Assembly: GCA_027313705.1 (NCBI GenBank)
Contig: DAHVDE010000041.1
Coordinates: forward strand, 124,001 to 188,000
Direction: 5' to 3'
DNA from: Actinomycetota bacterium
GTDB lineage: Bacteria; Actinomycetota; Actinomycetes; Streptosporangiales; Streptosporangiaceae
Length of the DNA stretch: 64,000 nt
Shown here: piece after piece, positions 24,079 to 32,817 of the stretch
How the letters are laid out: each line of letters opens with the position of its first letter
How positions within the stretch are numbered: position 1 is the stretch's first letter
Made by a program: the position numbers and the translations under genes
The notes under the pieces: generated by a model
What the model saw: the letters and a program-made list of their open reading frames with translations, nothing else
The model's database searches: none
What the model was told of the DNA's origin: nothing

Positions 24079-24924
24079 GTGGCGGCTTCGCGGGATGTTC
24101 TTGTCATCGTCGGGGCTGGCGGCATGGGTCAGGCGATCGCCAGGCGCAGCGGGCCGGGACGGCAGCTGCTCCTGGCTGACATCGACCAGTCAGGGCTGGA
24201 TGCGGCCGCCGCTGCACTTCGCGGTCAGGGCCAGTTCGTGGTGACGGCACTGGTGGACGTGAAGGAACGGGGCTCGGTCAGGGCGCTCGCGCAGGCGGCG
24301 GCGGAACTCGGCCCGGTCAGGTACCTGGCCCACACCGCAGGGCTTTCCCAGGCACAGGCGTCAGTCCAGGCGATCCTGGACGTCGACTTCCTGGGAGCGG
24401 CCTTCGCGATCGAGGAGTTCGGGCAGGTCATCGCGCCGGGCGGCGCTGGCGTGGCGATCGCAAGCATGGCTGGCCACTTCCTTGGCCACCTCGACTCCAG
24501 GCAGCGGGCTCAGCTCCTGCGTACGCCAGTCGAGGACCTCGCTGACCTGCCTTTCGCCGGCCCTGACCGGTTCGCCAACGGAGCGCTCGCCTACGGTTTC
24601 GCCAAGCTGGCGGTCATGATCAGGGTCCAGGCCGCCTGCGCCGCATGGGGGCGGCGCGGCGCGCGGATCAACTCGATCAGCCCAGGGGTCATCGCCACTC
24701 CGATGGGCGCCGTCGAACTCGAAGGCGAGGCTGCGCCGATGATCCTTGCCATGATCGACCAGGCGCCAGCGGAGCGAACCGGCACGCCGGAAGACGTGGC
24801 CGCCGTCGCTGACTTCCTGTTCAGCCCGGCCGCCAGCTTCGTCACCGGCGCCGACCTGCTCGTCGACGGCGGCATCACCGCCGCGATGGCGGCCGGCGAA
24901 CTGGACTTGCAGCGACGAGCTTAG
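24079..24924 (+). CDS. Short-chain dehydrogenase/reductase
   Basis: About 281 residues from GTG 24079, which has AAGAAGG eight bases upstream; in-frame TTG 24031 and ATG 24043 are alternatives. It has a Rossmann start VIVGAGGMGQAIARR, the catalytic serine region IASMAG, a catalytic Y-x3-K (YGFAK) and the C-terminal TGADLLVDGGIT typical of SDRs. It oxidises or reduces a hydroxyl/ketone with NAD(P). Its stop codon overlaps that of the convergent CGNR gene. Confidence 0.9.
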   Translation: MAASRDVLVIVGAGGMGQAIARRSGPGRQLLLADIDQSGLDAAAAALRGQGQFVVTALVDVKERGSVRALAQAAAELGPVRYLAHTAGLSQAQASVQAILDVDFLGAAFAIEEFGQVIAPGGAGVAIASMAGHFLGHLDSRQRAQLLRTPVEDLADLPFAGPDRFANGALAYGFAKLAVMIRVQAACAAWGRRGARINSISPGVIATPMGAVELEGEAAPMILAMIDQAPAERTGTPEDVAAVADFLFSPAASFVTGADLLVDGGITAAMAAGELDLQRRA

Positions 24925-25517
24925 CGATCCGCCGACAGCGGCACAGACGCTGGCTCAGGTTCGGTAGCCGGCAAGCCCCCCTTTGATGCCAGCCTCGTCC
25001 GGTATGCGGCCACGTTCGTGCGGTTCGAGCATGAGGTGCTGCAGAACCGCCTTGACCGATTCTTCGACAGGTCGACGTGCACGCTGCGGCAGTCCTCCGC
25101 AGCGCACACGCGCAGCCGGTTAAGCTGACCGGTCCTGATCACATCGGTGAAGGCCATCGCGGCCTCGACCGCCATCCGGTCGGCCAGGGGAGCGTCGCCC
25201 TGGGTGGCGTGCAGGTGATAGTCCCAGATGTCGTGCTTGACGAGCTGCGGGAGCGCGCTGGCTTCCCTCAGCAGGGCATTGACCAGTTCGGCCGCATCGT
25301 CTTCGTTCAGCTCCCACAGTTTCTCCAGCCTCGGCCGCAGCCTGCGGACGGCGTCGAGTTCCGCCTGGCCGCAGCTACGACCGCCGGTCCAGCTCCAAGC
25401 CTGCACGAACTCGTCGAGTGCGGCGACGTCAGGCAGCAGGTCCGTGTCGCCGCGGCCGGTGTTGACCAGGGCAGCCGCCCCGGCCAGCGCCACCTCGGTG
25501 TCATGGGCAAAAAGCAA
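24921..25517 (-). CDS. CGNR zinc-finger protein (ABATE domain)
   Basis: About 199 residues. TTG at 25517 is preferred as the start: AAAGGAG lies five bases upstream and homologues begin with FAHDTEVAL. The longer frame runs to 25550. The N-terminal helical domain (ALAGAAALVNTGRG) is followed by a zinc finger CAAEDCRSVHVD...RRFCSTSCSNRTNVAAYR. The namesake CGNR reads CSNR here, a conservative change. Family members are thought to be stress-linked regulators binding nucleic acid. Confidence 0.87.
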   Translation of the reverse strand: MLFAHDTEVALAGAAALVNTGRGDTDLLPDVAALDEFVQAWSWTGGRSCGQAELDAVRRLRPRLEKLWELNEDDAAELVNALLREASALPQLVKHDIWDYHLHATQGDAPLADRMAVEAAMAFTDVIRTGQLNRLRVCAAEDCRSVHVDLSKNRSRRFCSTSCSNRTNVAAYRTRLASKGGLPATEPEPASVPLSADR

Positions 25518-25597
25518 CTTGACTCCTTTCAGCCCTGACATTACTGTCACCAGTATAATTCAGTTTGACGCTTACATCTTCGCAGGGGGAACATCAG

Positions 25598-26749
25598 GTG
25601 AACCGGTCGGGCGGGATCGGGCTTACTCTTGCTGTTCTCTCCGCGGCGAGCTTCGGCACCTCGGGTACGTTCGCCTCGGCGCTCATCGCGGCCCACTGGA
25701 GCCCGGCGGCCGCCGTGCTCGCCCGCACCGCCCTGGCGGCGTTGCTGCTCACCGTACCGGCGGTGCTGCGGTTGCGTGGCCAGTGGTGGTTGCTGCGCAG
25801 GCACGCTCGGTCGGTGCTCGCCTTCGGGCTGGTCGCGGTGGCGGGCTGCCAGCTTTGCTATTTCAGCGCGATCGCGCGCATGCCGGTAGGCGTCGCCCTG
25901 CTGCTTGAATATCTTGGTGCGGTGCTGGTCGTCTGCTGGATGCGGCTGAGGCATGGCCAGCGCCAGCGGCGGCTCACCATCGCGGGTGCGACCTGCGCCA
26001 TCGCCGGCCTGGCACTTGTGCTCGACCTCAGCGGCGGCAGCGGCATCAACCCGGCCGGCTTGGTCTTCGGGCTGCTTTCCGCTGCGGGCCTCGCCGTCTA
26101 CTTCGTGCTCTCCGCCGCAGAAGACACCGAGCCACTGCCCCCGATGGTCATGACCTGGGCAAGCATGGTCGTCGGAGCCGGCGCACTCGGGCTGTTCTGG
26201 CTGGCGGGCGGTTTCGCGCTGCGGGCCGGCCGCGGTGCCGTGCTGATCGCCGGGCACCGGATGAACTGGCTGGTGCCGGTACTCGGCCTGGCCCTGCTCT
26301 CCACCGTCGTGCCGTACATTGCCGGAATCGGCGCGGCACGCAGGCTCGGCGCCAAGGTCGCCTCGTTCGCGGGCATGGCCGAGGTGCTCTTCGCGATCAC
26401 CTTCGCCTGGCTCCTGCTCGGCCAGTTGCCCTCAGGCCTGCAGTTCCTCGGCGGCGCCGGCATCGTGGCTGGCGTCACCCTGATCCGCATCGACGAACTG
26501 AAAACGCCGTCGCACGCGTCCAGGAGTCCGGCGCCGCCTGGCCAGCCGCCGCAATCCCGTGCCGCGCTCGGTACCGCAGCGGCGGCAAGCGCTCGCCCGC
26601 CGCGCGGCTTACTCCCCGGTACTGCCGTCGAGGCGTTCCCTGATCAAGTCGGCGTGCCCGTTGTGCCGGGCATACTCCTCGATCATGTGCCCGAGCACAT
26701 ACCGCAGCGAGAACACCTCGTCACCGTATGTACCGCTTACGTCGAGTGA
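25598..26749 (+). CDS. EamA/DMT-superfamily transporter
   Basis: A 383-residue protein starting with GTG 25598, with a GGGGA site upstream. About ten transmembrane segments form two EamA repeats (first SAASFGTSGTFASALI, second GLVFGLLSAAGLAVYFV). Drug/metabolite exporters of this type normally end soon after the last helix (GGAGIVAGVTLIRIDEL, about residue 305). Here a proline/alanine-rich tail of about 75 residues runs into the convergent DinB gene, overlapping it by 141 bp. The tail is probably not conserved. Substrate unknown. Confidence 0.87.
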   Translation: MNRSGGIGLTLAVLSAASFGTSGTFASALIAAHWSPAAAVLARTALAALLLTVPAVLRLRGQWWLLRRHARSVLAFGLVAVAGCQLCYFSAIARMPVGVALLLEYLGAVLVVCWMRLRHGQRQRRLTIAGATCAIAGLALVLDLSGGSGINPAGLVFGLLSAAGLAVYFVLSAAEDTEPLPPMVMTWASMVVGAGALGLFWLAGGFALRAGRGAVLIAGHRMNWLVPVLGLALLSTVVPYIAGIGAARRLGAKVASFAGMAEVLFAITFAWLLLGQLPSGLQFLGGAGIVAGVTLIRIDELKTPSHASRSPAPPGQPPQSRAALGTAAAASARPPRGLLPGTAVEAFPDQVGVPVVPGILLDHVPEHIPQREHLVTVCTAYVE

Positions 26750-27124
26750 CGGAGCGGCGTCGGTGAACGCCCTCGAACGCGCGCACGCTTCTTCCCAGAC
26801 CAAGAGCGCCTCGTCAGGGTCGGCGTCTTCGGCATCGAAACCGCCGCCGGTGTCCTCTTCCCAGATGGGAGGCCAGCCAGTATCGCCGCCGAGCACCCGG
26901 CCGAACCAGCCGTGCTCGACCTTGGCCAGGTGCCTGAGCAATCCGAGCAGCGAGATCGCCGACGGCGGTACCGCCCGCTCGCGTAGTTGCGGGGCAGTGA
27001 GCCCCGAGCACTTCCAGGCCAGCGTCTGGCGCTGATGCTCGAGCAAGCCGGTCAGCGTGGCTCGTTCTCCGGCAGCGGTCGGCGGCTCAGTCCGAGCCTG
27101 ATAGCCATTGTTCACTCCGACCAT
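26609..27124 (-). CDS. DinB/DUF664-family protein
   Basis: A 171-residue four-helix protein with the DinB metal-site pattern: H in LGLLRHLAKVEHGW, and two histidines in VLGHMIEEYARHNGHAD. Members include mycothiol- or bacillithiol-dependent transferases and detoxification enzymes. Its 3' end overlaps the transporter tail on the other strand. Confidence 0.88.
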   Translation of the reverse strand: MVGVNNGYQARTEPPTAAGERATLTGLLEHQRQTLAWKCSGLTAPQLRERAVPPSAISLLGLLRHLAKVEHGWFGRVLGGDTGWPPIWEEDTGGGFDAEDADPDEALLVWEEACARSRAFTDAAPSLDVSGTYGDEVFSLRYVLGHMIEEYARHNGHADLIRERLDGSTGE

Positions 27125-27144
27125 CCTGCCACCCTCCGCCGCCC

Positions 27145-28755
27145 TCAGCGCAGCGGCGGCAGATCCTGCGGCGGCCCGAGTACCGGGCGGAACAGGTCAC
27201 CGCGCTCGGCTATCCGGTCCAGCACCGACCTGATAGTGAAGCCGTCTGGGCGCAAACCAGGGTCATCAAGCTCGTCCCACGCGATCGGCGCGGAGACCGG
27301 GGCGCCGCGGGCTGGCCTCGGGCTGTAGGGTGCGACGAGGGTCTTGTTCGACACGTTCTGCGTGTAGTCGAGGCGGGCGCGGCCCTCCCTTGCCCGCACA
27401 TCCCATTTCCAGCTGACCAGTTCTGGCACGACCGCGCCGATCGCCTTCGACAGCTGCTCGACCCAGGTCCTGGTGTCGTCGTAGCTGAGCCCGGCGGTCA
27501 CCGGGATCCAGATCTGGATTCCGCGCCTGCCGGTGACCTTGGGCTGGCCCCTGACGCTGACGTGCTCGAGCGCGGTGCGGTGCAACCTGGCCAGGGTGAG
27601 CACGTCTTCCCATGACGTGGCCTGACCGGGGTCGATGTCGATGAGCGCGTAGCTCGGATGGTCCGGATCGGCGGCCGGCGCGGTCCAGGCGTGCCACTCG
27701 AGCGCGCCGTAGTTGGCCGCCCAGACCAGCGCGGCGGGCTCGTCAACCACAAGGTACGTGGTCGACTTGTCGCGTTTTGCTGCCGGATTGTGCCAGCGCG
27801 GCAGCCAGTCAGGCACGTAATCAGGCAGCTGCTTGTTCCAGAAGCCGGGCTCAGTCACGCCACCGGGGAACCTGTGCATGTTAAGCGGGCGCCCGCGCAG
27901 GTAAGGAAGCACGGTCGGGGCGATCTGGGCCGCATAGCTGATCAACTCGCGCTTGGTGACCGGCGGTTCACCATCCAGGCCTGGACATAGCTCCTTATCC
28001 AGGTTGGTCAGCCGCAACTGCTGGCCGAATACTTCCCACCTGCCAATGCTGCCCAGATCCGCGAGCGCGGCCAGTTCCTCCTCGCTCACCTGCACCGGCT
28101 GCGGCCGCAAGACCACGAGAGCTCGGTCAGCTGGCAGGTCGGACCGCCAGAGCCGGTCGGGATCGGCCCGCACTTCCTCGCTGGTACGGCCGCTCAGCGC
28201 GGACCGAGGGTGTGCTTCTGTGTCCCAGCCCCTGACCGCGGACTCATCGTCCTTCTTCAGCAGCAGCCACTGCTCTTGCTCACCGTGCGCGGTCCTGCCC
28301 TTACTTCTGACCAGCACGAAGGTTCCACGCAATTTGCTGCCAGCCAGTTCGGCGTGCAATTGCCCAGCAGCCACGGAGTCGACAGGGTCTTCACCATGGC
28401 GAGGTTCCCAGGTGCCGATGTCCCAGACGATCACGTCACCGCCACCGTATTCGCCCGACGGGATCACGCCTTCAAAATCCAGGTACTCGATCGGGTGATC
28501 CTCGACATGCACCGCCAGCCGCTTCACGGTCGGATCAAGGGTCGGCCCTTTGGGCACCGCCCAGCTCGCGAGCACCCCGGCCATCTCGAGCCGCAGGTCG
28601 TAATGCAGCCGCCTGGCCCGGTGCCGCTGCACCACGAACCTGAGCCCGCCCTCGTCAGCCGGCGAAATGCCTGGCCGGCCGGCCGGTTCTGGCGTCTTCG
28701 CGAAATCGCGCTTGGCATGGTAGGCGTCAAGAGGCTGGCCAGGGTCCTTCACCAT
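27145..28755 (-). CDS. LigD-like PE-POL protein without ligase domain
   Basis: A 536-residue protein starting at ATG 28755. Residues 1-190 form the 3'-phosphoesterase domain (FVVQRHRARRLHYDLRLEM; DHPIEYLDFEGVIPSGEYGGG). Residues about 250-530 form the AEP-type polymerase domain (metal acidic pair in YALIDIDPG; VTGRRGIQIWIPV; PYSPRPARGAPVS). In non-homologous end joining these domains usually accompany an ATP-dependent ligase domain, absent here, so a separate ligase would be needed. No Ku gene is nearby. It would trim and extend broken DNA ends. Confidence 0.88.
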   Translation of the reverse strand: MVKDPGQPLDAYHAKRDFAKTPEPAGRPGISPADEGGLRFVVQRHRARRLHYDLRLEMAGVLASWAVPKGPTLDPTVKRLAVHVEDHPIEYLDFEGVIPSGEYGGGDVIVWDIGTWEPRHGEDPVDSVAAGQLHAELAGSKLRGTFVLVRSKGRTAHGEQEQWLLLKKDDESAVRGWDTEAHPRSALSGRTSEEVRADPDRLWRSDLPADRALVVLRPQPVQVSEEELAALADLGSIGRWEVFGQQLRLTNLDKELCPGLDGEPPVTKRELISYAAQIAPTVLPYLRGRPLNMHRFPGGVTEPGFWNKQLPDYVPDWLPRWHNPAAKRDKSTTYLVVDEPAALVWAANYGALEWHAWTAPAADPDHPSYALIDIDPGQATSWEDVLTLARLHRTALEHVSVRGQPKVTGRRGIQIWIPVTAGLSYDDTRTWVEQLSKAIGAVVPELVSWKWDVRAREGRARLDYTQNVSNKTLVAPYSPRPARGAPVSAPIAWDELDDPGLRPDGFTIRSVLDRIAERGDLFRPVLGPPQDLPPLR

Positions 28756-28852
28756 GCTCCGATCCTCGCACCTGTCACCTGCACCGATCACTACGCCGAT
28801 AACTCCGGGCAGAAGCTGGTTAGACCGGCCTCAGCCGGGCAGCGGCGATCAC

Positions 28853-29069
28853 ATGACCATGCTTACGCTCAGCAGGGAATGGTGGCGCCTCGCCGCATGC
28901 GCTGACGCGGAACCTGAGCTCTTCTTCCCGATCTCCGCCAGACCGGCAAGAGCAGGGTATCTGGGGCGGCCTAACCGACGAAGAAAGACGCCTGCTCAGG
29001 CGACGTCTTTCGAGAAGCGGACGAAACGCGCTCACCAGGGAAGCCGCCGAAAAGGCCGTCCGGGTCTGA
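28853..29069 (+). pseudogene. WhiB-family remnant, iron-sulfur centre deleted
   Basis: The first frame begins at ATG 28853 and reads WWRLAACADAEPELFFPIS, the WhiB N-terminus with its first cysteine. From about 28942 another frame reads RQEQGIWGGLTDEERRLL and continues to TGA 29067-29069, the WhiB turret motif and C-terminal helix. The segment with the other three cluster-binding cysteines (C-x2-C-x5-C type) is missing and the join is out of frame at about 28936-28944. No functional WhiB can be made. It lies between the LigD-like gene and the sigma factor. Confidence 0.85.
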
Positions 29070-29145
29070 CCGTTCCGGCCGGCCGGATGTTTAGGCCGCG
29101 CCGTGCGGGCATACCAACGCCTGATCCCCACGGAGGCGACTAACC

Positions 29146-29931
29146 ATGACATCAGTCATAGCACTGGACGAATACTCCGACACTGAGCTGCTGGCCCTAA
29201 TCCAGGACGAGCCGTTCGGCAGCCGCGCGCGCGAAGAAGCCTGCGCGGTCCTGGTCGGGCGGTACCAGCCGCTGGTGCGCTCCTGCGTGCTGCGCTACCG
29301 CGACAGCCCGGAGCCGATCGAGGAACTCATGCAGGTCGGCTACGTCGGCCTGCTCAAGGCGATCAACAACTTCAATGCCGAACTCGGCGGCAGCCTCGCG
29401 GCCTACGCGCAGCCGTGCGTGAGCGGCGAGATCAAGCGGCACTTCCGTGACAAGCGCTGGCAGGTACATGTGCGCCGGGCAGCGCAGGAGCGCCGGCTTG
29501 AGATCAGGAAGGCAAGAAGCGAACTGGCCCAGGAACTCAGCCGGATGCCGACGGACTCAGAACTTGCCGGCCATCTCGGTATCAGCCAGGCTGACCTGGC
29601 TGATGCCCAGAAGGCTGACCTGGCGTTTCAGGCTTCGTCGATCGACGCACCGCTGTCAGCGGAGAGCGCAGAAGGCGGCACGCTCGCCGACGTGCTCGGT
29701 CACGAGGACCTGCGGCTTGAGACCACGCTGGAAATGGACGCCGTCTGGGCGCATCTCGGCGACTTGCCAGAACGCGAGCAGAAGCTGCTGCTGATGCGCT
29801 TTTACGGCAACATGACCCAGAGCCAGATCGGCGACGAGCTCGGCATCTCCCAGATGCATGTCTCCCGGCTGCTCGCGCATGCGCTCGGCTTCCTGCGCGA
29901 CCGCCTGCTCGCGCGGGAAGACCGGGCCTGA
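29146..29931 (+). CDS. SigB/SigF/SigG-family sigma factor
   Basis: A 261-residue sigma factor with region 2 (VRSCVLRYRDSPEPIEELMQVGYVGLLKAINNF), region 3 (ELSRMPTDSELAGHLGIS) and region 4 (REQKLLLMRFYGNMTQSQIGDELGISQMHVSRLL). The stress-type SigB/F group is controlled by partner switching with anti-sigma kinases, STAS antagonists and PP2C phosphatases, and genes of all three kinds occur within the next 11 kb. GGAGG precedes ATG 29146 by about 8 bases. Confidence 0.93.
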   Translation: MTSVIALDEYSDTELLALIQDEPFGSRAREEACAVLVGRYQPLVRSCVLRYRDSPEPIEELMQVGYVGLLKAINNFNAELGGSLAAYAQPCVSGEIKRHFRDKRWQVHVRRAAQERRLEIRKARSELAQELSRMPTDSELAGHLGISQADLADAQKADLAFQASSIDAPLSAESAEGGTLADVLGHEDLRLETTLEMDAVWAHLGDLPEREQKLLLMRFYGNMTQSQIGDELGISQMHVSRLLAHALGFLRDRLLAREDRA

Positions 29932-29957
29932 CTCTTGGATTTGGAGGCTGACCGGAC

Positions 29958-30119
29958 ATGAGAACCGCGACTGGCCTGACGCTGATCGCATGAGGCGCGA
30001 TACTCGCCCCCTATATCCACCTGAACTCAGGCAGCATGCTGGCTGGCAATCCTGGTGATGTCGTAGCCAGCCGCGAGGACCTCGAGGCTGAGCTCACCGA
30101 GGAGACCCCAGACCGCTAG
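29958..30119 (+). pseudogene. Remnant of small actinobacterial membrane protein gene
   Basis: ATG 29958 (GGAGG upstream) starts MRTATGLTLIA, then an in-frame TGA, then GAILAPYIHLNSGS and a tail ending LEAELTEETPDR at TAG 30117-30119. The first part matches small DUF6458-like two-helix membrane proteins (normally LTLIAxGAILAFA...). Here GAILA is joined straight to what looks like the C-terminal section, so the membrane segments are deleted as well as interrupted by the stop. The assignment rests on memory of the family. Confidence 0.55.
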
Positions 30120-32032
30120 CTTTCCCTGCCCGCCTGAGGTGCTTCGCCGACGCGCAGGGCGAGCATTGTCACGTCGTCGAGCAGCACGCCGTCGCAGAAT
30201 CCGGTCAGCGTCTGGCGCAGGCCGCCGACGACCTCGGCGGCGCTGCGACCTGACAGGCCGCTCAACGCGTCGGTTAGCTGATCGCCGAAGTAGCCGGCCA
30301 GCGGGCTTCGGGCGCCTGTCAGCCCGTCGGTGCAGAAGAACAGCAGATCACCAGGGCACAGGTCGAGTTCGGTGACCTCAGTTTCGCCCTCAGAGAAGAT
30401 CCCGAGCGGAACGCCGCCTCCCTCGACCAGCCTGGCCCTGCCGTCCCCGAGCACGAGGACTGGTCCAGGGTGGCCAGCGCTGGCCAGTACGACCCGCAGC
30501 CTGCCCTCTCGCCAGCTCAGGTGGGCAGCGGCTGCGGTCACGAACCGGCCGCCGAAACCTTCAGCCAGCATGATCTCGTTGGCACGTAGCAGGACGTCGG
30601 CAGGGTCGGCGGTCCAGTGGCTGAGCACCCGGATAGCGTGCCTGGCCGCGGCCGTTACCGCGGCCGCGTCCTGGCCCTTGCCTACCACGTCACCGATCGC
30701 GATGCCCCAGCCGTCTGGCGTCGGGTAAATGTCGTAGAAGTCCCCGCCGACGTCCTCGCCAAGCGTGGGCGGCAAGTGGGCGGCCGCTACGTCGACGCCA
30801 GGGATGGGTCTCGGCTCACGAGGCAGCAGGCTTCCCCTGAGCGCCTCGGCGGCCTCGCTTCGCCCGCGCATGGTGCGCTGCACGGCGATCGTCGCGGCCA
30901 GTTGCTCGGCCGCATCCTCGGCCAGGCCGACGTCCGCCAGCCTGAACATCCCCGCCGCCGCCTCCCTGACCAGGGTTAGCGTGCCAAGGCGGATTCCGGG
31001 CGCGACGATGGGGACGCACAGCACGCAAGCACCGCCGAGCAGCAGCAGAACCGGCACGCCGGATTCGCTGGCACCGAGAATCCCCTCATCCTCAGGGTGC
31101 GCAATCAGAAGGGCGCTGTCGCTGGCGGCGACCAGGCTGGCGACCCCGCCGGCTGGCGGCTCGGCGGACATGATCGCCTGAACCAGGCCGGCCGAGCCTT
31201 CCTTGTCCGGGCCGGCGGCCGAGTGCCTGCGCAACGTCCCTTCCTCAAACACGTCGATGATCACCCAGGTCGCTATGGTCCCGGCGAGGAGCCGCCCGAA
31301 TCGCTGCAAGGTCTGCGCCTCGCTTGCGGGGGCATTTTCAAGCAGCAGCCTGCTGATCGCCGTCGCCACGTCGAACCGCCTGGTCAGCGCGCTCACCAGG
31401 TCGGTCACCTGGTCGGTCGTCTCCATCGGTTCCTGCGGCAGCGCAGGCCGGGCTTCCTGCGGCCCGGTCACCTGATCCTTCGCCGCCAGCGGGACCGCGA
31501 CCACTAGCAACCGGTCTTCGTCACCGCGCACGGTCACGGTCATGATGGTGAGCTGGCACTGCCGCACGCCGCGGTACCCGACCAGGCCGCAGCTGCGTGC
31601 CTGCGGTTCGCCGGTGCGGCCGACCGCGGCGAGTTGCGAGGCGAGCGCCGCCCTCGCCGCCGGCTCGGCGAGCGAACTGAAGGCTCGCCCGGTCGCGTAG
31701 CCGGGCGAGGCGCCGATGAGCCCGGACGCGGCCGAGTTAGCCCGCCTGATCGCGCCGTCCATGCCGAGCAGGAAGATCGCCACGGGCACCTGCGCGAAGA
31801 TGGCCGCAAGCAGCTTGCGGTCCGCGCTGGACCCCTCGCTGACCGAGCCGGGCGCAGGAGCCAGCTCGATCGCCTCGACTGCCGCGTCAAGCTCGGCCAG
31901 GGCCGCGTCGAGCAGCGGCTGAGCATCGGCGTGTGGCACCGCAGCGGCCTGGCGGAGCGCGAGCACCCGGTCCCGCAGGCCGCCGGCGTCCGGTGCCTGC
32001 TTGCTGGAGTCAGCGTGCTGTCGCGGGGCCAA
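30116..32032 (-). CDS. PAS-GAF-PP2C (SpoIIE-type) serine phosphatase
   Basis: A 638-residue protein. There is a helical N-terminus, a PAS domain at about 70-180 (VPVAIFLLGMDGAIRRANSAA), a GAF-like domain at about 215-390 and a SpoIIE/PP2C phosphatase domain at about 400-630 (GEDVGGDFYDIYP, AIGDVVGKGQDAAAVTA, PGDLLFFCTDGLTG), with the metal-binding aspartates present. Such enzymes dephosphorylate STAS anti-anti-sigma proteins. The start is TTG 32032, overlapping the upstream ANTAR gene by 23 bases, so coupled expression is likely. Confidence 0.9.
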   Translation of the reverse strand: MAPRQHADSSKQAPDAGGLRDRVLALRQAAAVPHADAQPLLDAALAELDAAVEAIELAPAPGSVSEGSSADRKLLAAIFAQVPVAIFLLGMDGAIRRANSAASGLIGASPGYATGRAFSSLAEPAARAALASQLAAVGRTGEPQARSCGLVGYRGVRQCQLTIMTVTVRGDEDRLLVVAVPLAAKDQVTGPQEARPALPQEPMETTDQVTDLVSALTRRFDVATAISRLLLENAPASEAQTLQRFGRLLAGTIATWVIIDVFEEGTLRRHSAAGPDKEGSAGLVQAIMSAEPPAGGVASLVAASDSALLIAHPEDEGILGASESGVPVLLLLGGACVLCVPIVAPGIRLGTLTLVREAAAGMFRLADVGLAEDAAEQLAATIAVQRTMRGRSEAAEALRGSLLPREPRPIPGVDVAAAHLPPTLGEDVGGDFYDIYPTPDGWGIAIGDVVGKGQDAAAVTAAARHAIRVLSHWTADPADVLLRANEIMLAEGFGGRFVTAAAAHLSWREGRLRVVLASAGHPGPVLVLGDGRARLVEGGGVPLGIFSEGETEVTELDLCPGDLLFFCTDGLTGARSPLAGYFGDQLTDALSGLSGRSAAEVVGGLRQTLTGFCDGVLLDDVTMLALRVGEAPQAGRES

Positions 32033-32741
32033 GGTGAGCGCTTCCTCCCGCGCGCCCGCTCCGCTTGACGCCAGACTCGACTATTTCCCTGGCCAGGTCG
32101 ACAGCCCTGATGTTGCGGCGCTGGCTGACTTGGCGCAGCCGGTCAAGCGCCTCGTCCGCGCTGCAGCCGAAGGCATGCATGAGAATTCCTTTCGCCTGGT
32201 CGACGACGGCCCGGCCGTCTGCCGCGTCCTGAAGCTGGCTGGCCGTGCGGCGTGCGTGGTCGTAGCGGGCAACCGCGCCGATGACGGCGCCGCCGAGCGC
32301 TCCGAGCAACTCGGCCATCTGAGCCTGCCGCGGATCGATGCATCGCGGCCTGGTGCCGGCCAGCATGAGCGTGACGGCACCGCCGCCCCTGGCCAGGTGG
32401 GCCGATATCAGCACACAGCGCACGCCGATCAGCAGCGCCGCCGCCCCGAACTGCGGCCATCTCTCGCTGTCTAAGGTGTCCGGGCAGCTCACCGGCTCGC
32501 CGATGCTGGCGAGAGCGTCGATGGCAGGACCGCGACCGGCCTGGACCTGGACTTCGACCAGCCTCGGCAGGTCTGGATGGGTCGCGGCGGCAAGCTCGGG
32601 CTCGCCCTGCGCCCACATGACCGCGCTTGCCGCCGAGCAGCCGGGCACCGACTGCACGGCGGCGCCCGCTAGCTGGCACAGCGACCGCGCACCTGACGCA
32701 CCGCCCAGGTCGAGCAACTCGAACAGGTCTGAGCCAGGCAT
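32010..32741 (-). CDS. GAF-ANTAR RNA-binding regulator
   Basis: A 243-residue protein. ATG 32741 has GGAGG four bases upstream; a longer frame runs to 32828 but overlaps the kinase gene. The N-terminal two thirds are a GAF-like sensor (SLCQLAGAAVQSVPG). The C-terminal ANTAR domain (GRAVVDQAKGILMHAFGCSADEALDRLRQVS) binds paired RNA hairpins in antiterminators. It is followed by the phosphatase gene with overlap. Confidence 0.88.
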   Translation of the reverse strand: MPGSDLFELLDLGGASGARSLCQLAGAAVQSVPGCSAASAVMWAQGEPELAAATHPDLPRLVEVQVQAGRGPAIDALASIGEPVSCPDTLDSERWPQFGAAALLIGVRCVLISAHLARGGGAVTLMLAGTRPRCIDPRQAQMAELLGALGGAVIGAVARYDHARRTASQLQDAADGRAVVDQAKGILMHAFGCSADEALDRLRQVSQRRNIRAVDLAREIVESGVKRSGRAGGSAHLGPATAR

Positions 32742-32817
32742 GTCACCTCCGCCTTCGGGTACCCGCGATTCAATCGTGCCACCATTCTCGGCCGCCAGTG
32801 CCTCCGGCCAGGCCAGG

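Noticed and set aside
28853-29143. Intact small gene covering the WhiB N-terminus
   Set aside because: The frame continues into basic nonsense after LFFPIS while the true WhiB C-terminus appears in another frame, so a remnant is a better explanation.
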